DNA of 20,746 bases from Mesostigma viride. Lineage: Eukaryota; Streptophyta; Mesostigmatophyceae; Mesostigmatales; Mesostigmataceae. Numbering within the stretch: position 1 is the first letter of the stretch; every line of letters begins with the position of its first letter. Location of the stretch: contig RPFO01000898.1 in NCBI GenBank assembly GCA_009746045.1, positions 1 through 20,746 of the forward strand. Direction: 5' to 3'. The position numbers and the translations under genes are program-made. Below the pieces are notes generated by a model, which saw only the letters and a program-made list of their open reading frames with translations, was not told the DNA's origin and did not search any database. Of this stretch, positions 14,399-20,746 are shown piece after piece.

Positions 14399-17300
14399 CC
14401 CCCCCACAACCATGGGCGCCCAGACACCATCTCCGAGCGTGAGATTGTCTGCCCCCCCCCAGGACCCTGGCGCCCAGACACCATCTCCGAGCGTGAGATT
14501 GTCTGCCCCCCCCCCGGCCCCTGGCGCCCAGTTGCCATCTCCAAGCAGACTATATAAAATACCGCCCATAGACAGAGCCATTAACGCATTGTCAACGTAT
14601 GGCCACGCTCGCCGTAGGGCGTTCCGCGCGAGCGAAACTGGTGGCGATCCTTGGCCGTCGTCCGAGCTTTGGACGGGATCGTCTCGAAGGAACTCGGTGT
14701 TTATGGGAGCGGCATTGACAACATTATGAGGCACTCCTCTGCCGTTCCCTCTGGATATCTGCGCTGGATTGACGGGGGGGTGACCGCCGTCGGTCTGGTC
14801 GCCTCTCATGAAAAGCGGGTTCTGGTCGACCGCCTGCGGTACAGCGGGCCGTATGCCTGCCAGCCTTCTCAGGGTGTCCAAGACTCGCGCCACCTTACCC
14901 GCCCGCTGCCGGGGAGTCGGTCCTGTCACCGATGCCATTGGTTGGGGGGGGGTGCCACCGGTACCGATGCCGGAACGGGTGCCATTGATGCCAGGGGGGG
15001 GGTGGCGCCTGAACGGGGGGCATCGGTGCGGCGGTAGGAGATGGCAGCTCCACGTCAATAGGGGGGTCTTGGCCGGCTGTGGCACTTTTGGGACCGGGGT
15101 CCATCGGTACGGGTGTCAAGTCCGTGCTGTTATTTTTTTTGGTCAAAAAAAAAAAAGGGTCGTCCCTCATGGCGGATCGAACACGATCCCACCTCATGGG
15201 GGCGCGTAGACGTTTCCTTAAGCCTTGAATATGTTCCGCTTCGGACAGCACACCCTTCGCAAATTCTTCGTATCCAGGAGCGGACCGATCACGGGCGGAG
15301 AAATCCGCATACCCGCGGTCCACGATGCCGCGTGCTTCGGATGGGATGAGCCCGTCTTTACTCGGCAGCTGAGCTTTCGCAACCAGCTCCAAGATGGTTC
15401 GATCCCGAGCCGCTTTCGCCGGATTCAACGGGGTCGTCGTATTTGGGAACGTCTCCTTCATGTATTTCCGAAGATCGTCAAACCTGTTCCAATTCCTAAC
15501 GTGTTCAATCCTTTTATTATGTAAAAGGGGGTTGTCTGAAAGCAGGCGCTCCAACCCGGCACTATCCACACGGAGATGGTTGAGATTTCCCCATCTCCCG
15601 CCCCTCATCTTTTTCATGTCAAGAAATCCTTCCTCCATCATCGTTTCCGTTGTCTCCTTATCTTCCACGTCCACGGGGTCTTTGCCGTCCCAGAGCGGCA
15701 CCTTCAGCTTCTCCTTGAACTCCTTAATTCGTTTCCTCGCTTCCTCAGTTCCTGGAATACTCATTTTCATGTCCTGAAAATGGTCCAGCAACCTCTCGGC
15801 CCGTTCCAACTGTTCGTATGTCATCTTGTCAGCAATTCCGCCCAATCCGGGATTTGCCAAAACGTGCACAAACTCCGTCGCTTTGTGGGCAGCCTGCAAC
15901 CGGTCCTTGGCAGTTCTCAGCACTTCCTTTTCGTGTTCAGAGAAGGCGTGTGACCAGCCTCTGTCAAGCCTCTCCACTGCGAATTGCGGATACAGGGTGT
16001 AAGGTTCACCGGGATCCTCGGGAATGCCCCGTTCCAATTTATTTGCCACGTTTATTATCGTGTGTTCCGTTGCCTTGTTCAAAGCACGGACAAGCTCCTT
16101 GACGGATTCCGACACGTCTCCATCTGTCTCCGTCGCTCCGGCCCCTGGGGCCGCGTCCATCGCCGGTGCGGGCCTTTCTTTCAACTTGGCGACCTGCTCC
16201 TCTTCCAGATTCATTACGGATCCCACGATGTCCGACGGGAGAGTGCTGAGTCCCGCACCCGCGTTGTTTTTTTTGGGCGCCTGCGAAACTTTTTGGGGAT
16301 TTTCCCCATCAATTTCCCGTACCGCACCTTTCGACTTGGTTTTTATCGTAACACGGCCGCCGTAACGTAGCCATTTAAAGTGGCCGCTATCGGCGTTTGA
16401 ACCGTCGGCTTCTTGATCGGCTCTGTGTTCAATGAATATCGGGGTCTTCTTCCCCAGGAACTCCTCCCCGTGCACGTTGACGCGAGGTTCGTCTACCGTG
16501 CCAGTGAAAATGACGATTGGTTGATTCTTCAACCGTGCTATCATATCGAGCTCCTGCGGACTAAGTTGCATCGGAACTCGGATCTCTTTGCCGTCAACTT
16601 TAACAGGTCTTCCATGTAGCATCCAATCTTTGTAAACATCCACACTCTGCTCTATCGCGAGCGCTGCCATTTTAACCATCTCTTCGTTCACCGGATCATC
16701 CAACACGGCTTTCAGTTTATTTCGAAGCGTCTCTCCCTCTTCGTCCAAATCCTCCCACGTTACAGGCTTTCCTTGGTTTTCCAGCTCGCCCGCAGCCAAG
16801 GATCGAAGCATGCAGTTGTTGCCTCCCGCACCGCACTCAACCTCGGAGAATTTATTCCGTAACTCCTTGATACGCTCTTTCTTGTACTCGTAGTCTTCCG
16901 GGCCTTGCTGTATATCACGAGCTCTTTTAGCGGCTGCCTCCATCAGGTCGGCGGGAGACGGGATCCGAGACTTGGACGCTTCTCTTGCGGCATCCTTGGC
17001 GGCGTCCTCAGCGGCTTTCCTTGCGTCCTCGGCTTTCCTTTCAGCCTCAGCGGCTTTCCTTGCGTCCTCCTTGGCGGCGTCCTCAGCGGCTTTCCTTTCG
17101 GCCTCAGCTTTCCTTTCGGCCTCAGCGGCTTTCCTTGCGTCCTCCTTGGCGGCGTCCTCAGCGGCTTTTCTTGCGGCGGCCTCAGAGGCTTTCTTCCTGG
17201 CCTTCAGCAATTTCTCTATACGAACGAGGGTTTTTTTTCCCATCGGTTCTACGTTTTTAACATTTGATCGAGACGCGACAGCTTTTATAACGGTGTTAAG

Positions 17301-18520
17301 CCTTTCAATCTCCTCGCGCGTGTTGATCAGTTCCGATTCGTTCATCTTCGACAGCTTCGAATCGGATTCAGCGGTGATAGACTGGACGGCCAGAAGCGTA
17401 TTTGCCAGCCTGTTAAGTTCGTCTCGCTCTCCGTTTACTTTCTTTTTCTCATCCTCTGTGAGTGAGTTGTACGCATTCTCGACATCATCTAACACTGCTT
17501 TTGGACCTGCTCCGAACGTCCAGCTCTGGACTTGGGCAATCCCCAACAAAGTGTGCCGCTGCCTTTTTAGCATGTTCAAAAATCGACTGGCGGCGTCCAA
17601 GTCACCGTCTTCGGTGTGCTTTTTGTCAAGTGGCTTCTGTCCATCGGTCACAGGTTCCTCAGCATTACCCGTGTATCCTGGGATGGTCGTGGCGAGGGGC
17701 GGCTCCTGAGGGGGAGGCTCCTGACCGCCAGTCGCGGTATCTGCTGCTGTTGAAGCACCCTGCCCGCCTATCAACCTGCGCGCGAAATCTCCTTCCTCGT
17801 CCCCTACGGCGTCCGCGTAGACGGAGTCGGCATCGCCGGAGTCGCCGCCATCAGCGACCGGGGTCGGTCGAGGGTCGCCGGGGAAGGTCGGATCGTCGGC
17901 TGGAGGGGCTATCAGCCCTGCGGCAATCTCCTCCGCATCATAATACTCCTCATCCTCTTCGACGACCGCGCCATCCAGGCGACGACCTCCGTCGCTCCCA
18001 CTCCCGGTGGCAGCCGCGCCCGTAGTATCTCCCCCCATTGCCATGTCCCCCCCGCTGCAGGCGGACCGGCGGCGGCGTCCGCTCCCACTTCCAGCCCCCC
18101 ATCGGGAGTGCCACCCCCTTCCGTACCAGCTGCCGATGGGGTGCTTCCCGCCGCAGCGGGTGTGCTTGTGGGTGTTGGGGGTCTCCATGTGGGTGTCGGG
18201 GGTCTTGACGGAGGCCCACCAGCAGTAGGTGGCCCACCAGCAGTAGGCGACGGAGGTCCGCCTGCCACAATGCCCCCGGTGTAGTACCCGTCGTCGTCGT
18301 CGTCGCCCTCCCCGGGCCCGTGCACGACCGCGGCGTACCCGTCCTCGTCCATCACGCGCCGCTCCAGCCAAGCCAGCAGCGTCTGGATCTGGGGCAGACG
18401 CCCCACCACCTTCTTCTGGTAGGGCGTGAGCGTCTTCGTCTTGCCCAAGGCCTTCCACGCCTTCCCCGCGTCCACCATGTCTTCCACTTGTTCTCTTAAC
18501 TCGCGCAGTGTGAGCGTCAT
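14399..18520 (-). CDS. Giant OTU-type cysteine protease-like protein, N-terminal three quarters (frameshifts; interrupted by transposon)
   Basis: First about 1,375 codons of a gene that ends at 8962. Start at the ATG for MTLTLRELREQVEDMVDAG; longer GTG starts are less likely. Order: short helical domain, Gly/Pro-rich disordered region (about 75-190), acidic patch, Lys/Ala/Glu coiled coil (about 440-516), OTU-like domain (about 555-730), long helical region, Pro-rich stretch and 18-residue repeats next to the insertion. In the OTU part the nucleophile is Cys near 569 (AGGNNCMLRSL, against the usual DGNC) and the His near 713 (SGHFKWLRY), with NQPIVIF between. OTU enzymes cleave ubiquitin chains. 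Frame breaks: G/C run at 18047-18053 (one extra base), then either two extra bases at runs 14994-15002 and 14944-14952 or one fewer at the first. The middle, about 15200-17700, is lower in GC than the ends. Confidence 0.75.
14415..14540 (-). repeat. 54-bp tandem repeat coding 18-residue units
   Basis: Units start at 14415, 14469 and 14523 (third partial). On the minus strand each codes roughly LGDGVWAPG..GGADNLT. Each contains a long C run on the plus strand (9 and 10 bases), yet the period stays 54, so the frame holds. It lies directly beside the transposon insertion point. Confidence 0.8.
16972..17200 (-). repeat. Degenerate tandem repeat coding the Lys/Ala/Glu coiled coil
   Basis: Repeated GCGGCTTTCCTTGCGTCCTC and GGCGGCGTCCTCAGC modules (plus strand) encode RKAAEDAAKEDARKAAEAER-type heptads in the OTU-like protein. 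Probably a long single alpha helix or coiled coil; similar repeats expand and shrink easily. Confidence 0.75.
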
Positions 18521-18551
18521 CGTATACCCGTACCACACATATTATCCTGCG

Positions 18552-19469
18552 CTACTTGCTGTCGAAACTCTTGGCGACTATCCCCACGAGCTTGGGGGAC
18601 ACCGAGTTTCCGACCGCCTTGAAGATGGTCTGCATGCCCACCTCCGCCTTGAGCTTGTCCAGCCGCCGCGTGGGGATCCCCTGCAGCTCGAACGTCTCCT
18701 CCTCGGTGAGCCAGCGCACGCCCTTCCGGTCGCGGACGTACAGCCTCGCGCCCTTGTGCGGCCCCTGGGAGGCCCGCTGGGTGAACGCGACGTCCGAATT
18801 CTTGGGCTCGAAGCTGTAGTTCGCCTGCCAGAAGGACCCCGGTGTGGCCACCTGCATGACGTCGTACATCCTGGTGCCCGGCGCCAGGTAGTACTTCTCG
18901 GGCGCTGTCTTGGCAAAGTCGAACTTGGCGAGGGACTTCACTTCCGGCGGCGGGAAGTTCGCGATCGCCCCCTTGCTGGCCACGATGAACACTCGTTTGC
19001 GCTTCTGCCGCAGCCCCGCGTGCGTGTGCGTGCCCAGGACGGCGTGCGCCACGTTGTAGCCCATCTTCCGGAGCTGCGCCAGGATGCGCTTGAACACGGG
19101 GAATCCCATGACGGCGGGCACGTTCTCGAGGATGACGTGGCGCGGGTCGGCCACGCGGATGAAACGGAAGATGTGGGAGATCCCCTTGGTGCGCTTGTCC
19201 TTCATCCCGGCGCGCAACCCCGCGTTGCTGAAACTCTGACACGGGAATCCGCCCGTCAGTATGTCCGCCTTGGGTATCTCCTCGTCCCTCACCTCCTCGA
19301 TCTTCTTACAAACGGGCTTGACGCCGTTGAGTATCTCGTAGATCTTGCACGCCATCGAGTTCATCTCGACGGCCATCACGGTGCGGACGGGGCGGACGCG
19401 CTTGAGGCCCATACTGAAGCCCCCCATTCCCGCGAACAGGTCTATGTGCTTCCACTCCTTTCCGGACAT
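18552..19469 (-). CDS. DNA cytosine-5 methyltransferase
   Basis: 305 residues, complete and a normal length for a lone C5 methyltransferase. It transfers a methyl group from S-adenosylmethionine to carbon 5 of cytosine. Motif I (SAM binding) DLFAGMGGFSMGL at 10-22; motif IV with the catalytic cysteine GGFPCQSFSNAG (Cys77); motif VI ENVPAV (115-120); motif VIII QKRKRVFIVA (155-164); a variable target-recognition region; motif IX around RWLTEEETFELQGIP; motif X AVGNSVSP near 285-292. All key residues are present and the frame is intact. No partner restriction nuclease is visible nearby, so it may act alone on viral (or host) DNA. The target sequence cannot be read from the protein. It is divergent from the gene at 19500 across a 30-bp gap. 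Confidence 0.95.
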   Translation of the reverse strand: MSGKEWKHIDLFAGMGGFSMGLKRVRPVRTVMAVEMNSMACKIYEILNGVKPVCKKIEEVRDEEIPKADILTGGFPCQSFSNAGLRAGMKDKRTKGISHIFRFIRVADPRHVILENVPAVMGFPVFKRILAQLRKMGYNVAHAVLGTHTHAGLRQKRKRVFIVASKGAIANFPPPEVKSLAKFDFAKTAPEKYYLAPGTRMYDVMQVATPGSFWQANYSFEPKNSDVAFTQRASQGPHKGARLYVRDRKGVRWLTEEETFELQGIPTRRLDKLKAEVGMQTIFKAVGNSVSPKLVGIVAKSFDSK

Positions 19470-19474
19470 CCCTG

Positions 19475-19482
19475 CTATATAG
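19475..19482. promoter_or_regulatory. Palindromic TATA-like motif in divergent promoter
   Basis: CTATATAG sits in the 30-bp gap between the divergent start codons at 19469 (-) and 19500 (+). Being palindromic it could serve both directions. Other gene starts here also have short AT-rich motifs close to the ATG, for example TATAATAC before the LysM gene. Confidence 0.4.
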
Positions 19483-19499
19483 GCTAGGTGAGGTTAATT

Positions 19500-20175
19500 A
19501 TGGACACGGACGATTTGCCCGAGTACGACGAGTGGGACAGCCCCCGGTCGTCCCTCCCCCCCTGGCGGCCCTGACCGCGCTGGCCCTGGCCCCCCGCCCT
19601 CTCCGCGCGCGGACGGGGAGGGGGACAGGGCGGACATGACGGGGTGGGAGTTCTTGAGGCGACACGACGAGCTGATGCGCGAGGTGCGCTCGACCGGGTG
19701 GTTCCGCGTGTACGCGGAGTCGCTGCAGACCAAGGAGGAGGTGAGGCGACTGGCGGAGCGGGCCCGGGCCAAGCGGTGGGACGAGAACGAGCCGGAGCTG
19801 ACGAGACACCTGATGAGGTACCTGGAGCGCAAGACGGACGGGGAGCTGCAGGGGCCCACCCTGTACGTGGACGCGCCGTACGTGGGCGCGGTGACATCTT
19901 GCGAGCTGAACCGCGTGCTGCACGGGATCGGCGAGCTGTCGGCCTCCCCCCGTCACAACCGCCTGCTGCTGGTGTACCGTGCGGACCGGAGGGCGGTGGG
20001 CACGTCGGACATGACGCGCATCCGCACGCTCGCGTGCCCTCACGACATCGACGTGTACGACGTGTTCATGGAGCTGTGGAACCCGTGCGCGCGGTGCTCG
20101 AGTCTGCTGCCCCCCGCGTACAAGGAGCTGCTCCTGTGCGCCCGGAACTACATAAAAACCTCTCACCCTATGTAG
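19500..20175 (+). CDS. Possible RPB5-like protein, one frameshift
   Basis: About 225 residues. The product begins MDTDDLPEYDEWDSPRSSLP, then breaks at the seven-C run at 19556-19562; one base fewer (or two more) leads into GGPDRAGPGPPPSPRADGEG and the long intact frame from MTGWEFLRRHDELM (ATG at 19636, a possible alternative start). The C-terminal half, with GPTLYVDAPYVGAVTSCELN, NRLLLVYRA, then HDIDVYDVFMELWNPCAR and LLPPAYKELL, recalls the N-terminal domain of RNA polymerase subunit RPB5, which NCLDVs often encode, but the conserved RPB5 C-terminal assembly domain (LPRI..DP.ARY) is missing. The resemblance is by eye and weak; it may be an unrelated orphan. It uses the short divergent promoter shared with the methyltransferase. 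Confidence 0.5.
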
Positions 20176-20186
20176 AAAGGAGAAGC

Positions 20187-20746
20187 ATGCAGCGACTCCA
20201 CCTGGTGCAGACGAGCGAGGTGACGGGCCTGTCGGGCAAGGACCTGGTGCTGAGTTCGAGACGCAACGTGGTGCTCCAGCCCGCCGAGGGGGGGTCCGTG
20301 GAGCTCGGGACGTCGGCGTGGGGCGAGTGGCGCGTGGAGAACGGGCGGCTGTCTCTGTCTCGCACGATCCCCCCGGAGGAGCGGTGCGCGCCTTGGACGG
20401 GGACGGGGGTGCCCCTGTCCTCTCTGTCCAGCGGGGCGGACACGTACCGCTGGGAGTTCACCGAGTCGCGAGCCAGCGAGTCGGGGTCGAAGCAATTCAC
20501 GGGCGGGACGGTGGCGGACGGCGTGCTGAAGGTGACCACCACCACCCCGGCGCAGGTGACCGACATGCCCACCCCCGCCTTCACGGTGTGCGTGCGGGTG
20601 ATCCCCCAGCAGACCCTGGCCACCTCGGGGGCCAATAAGAAGCTGTTGGAGTACGGGAGCATCCAAGTGTACGTGTATAGCTCGGGCAGTCTAGTGGTCC
20701 ACGACGGATCGCAGGAAAACGTGACGAGTGTGACCGGGATGAACGC
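20187..20746 (+). CDS. Beta-rich, possibly structural protein (3' end outside window)
   Basis: Open from the ATG at 20187 through the window edge, 186 codons seen. It begins MQRLHLVQTSEVTGLSGKDL and shows alternating short hydrophobic strands with many Ser, Thr and Gly (VVLQPAEGGSVELG, GVLKVTTTTPAQVT, IQVYVYSSGSLVVHDG). No Cys pairs, signal peptide or membrane segment. The pattern suggests a beta-sandwich or jelly-roll (concanavalin/LamG-like) fold, as in virion surface or fibre proteins, but no family is identified. It follows the 19500 gene by 11 bp in the same direction. No frameshift so far despite several G/C runs. Confidence 0.65.
   Translation, partial: MQRLHLVQTSEVTGLSGKDLVLSSRRNVVLQPAEGGSVELGTSAWGEWRVENGRLSLSRTIPPEERCAPWTGTGVPLSSLSSGADTYRWEFTESRASESGSKQFTGGTVADGVLKVTTTTPAQVTDMPTPAFTVCVRVIPQQTLATSGANKKLLEYGSIQVYVYSSGSLVVHDGSQENVTSVTGMN

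Noticed and set aside
2-20746. Wholly cellular genome segment
   Set aside because: Capsid protein, VLTF3 and compact viral gene order are diagnostic of an NCLDV; only the transposon has cellular character.

Overview
The window looks like part of a GC-rich nucleocytoplasmic large DNA virus (NCLDV, 'giant virus') genome. It carries the end of a double-jelly-roll major capsid protein, a PCNA sliding clamp, a VLTF3-like late transcription factor, a BRO-like DNA-binding protein, a cytosine-5 DNA methyltransferase, a LysM protein and a very large OTU-type cysteine protease-like protein. Genes lie on both strands with tiny gaps, convergent stops and short divergent promoters. A eukaryotic CACTA-type DNA transposon sits in the middle. 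The sequence is therefore either a viral insertion in a eukaryotic nuclear genome (a GEVE) or a free virus that received a host transposon. The host cannot be named from this window; algae and other protists are the obvious candidates.

Layout. 1-8.9 kb is compact viral sequence: capsid protein (+), LysM protein (-), acidic protein (-), small orphan (+), PCNA (+), small membrane protein (+), BRO-like (-), VLTF3 (-), Lys-rich protein (+), then three unrecognised genes. 8,962-18,520 (minus strand) is one giant gene of about 1,717 codons, split by a 4,406-bp transposon at 9,991-14,396. Removing the element and one copy of its 2-bp target duplication joins the two halves in frame. 18.5-20.7 kb returns to compact viral genes: DNA methyltransferase (-), a possible RPB5-like protein (+) and the start of a beta-rich, possibly structural protein (+, runs off the window).

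The transposon starts and ends with CACTAGGAACTC. It has long subterminal arrays of GTGAGAAA-type repeats on both sides and encodes a protein resembling the DUF4216 domain of plant CACTA elements. I see no DDE transposase, so it is probably non-autonomous or a deleted derivative. Its interior holds several internal duplications, direct and inverted.

A second theme is frameshifts. At least six viral genes are broken at G or C homopolymers, and nearly every break is repaired by assuming one missing base in the run. Long A and T runs in the same region stay in frame. This looks more like homopolymer undercalling in a long-read assembly, or G/C-specific slippage, than random pseudogene decay. The genes are therefore annotated across the breaks.

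Together the viral genes cover virion structure (capsid, perhaps the LysM and 3'-end proteins), replication (PCNA), late transcription (VLTF3), DNA modification (methyltransferase) and possibly ubiquitin control of the host (OTU protein). No tRNA, rRNA or CRISPR array was seen.
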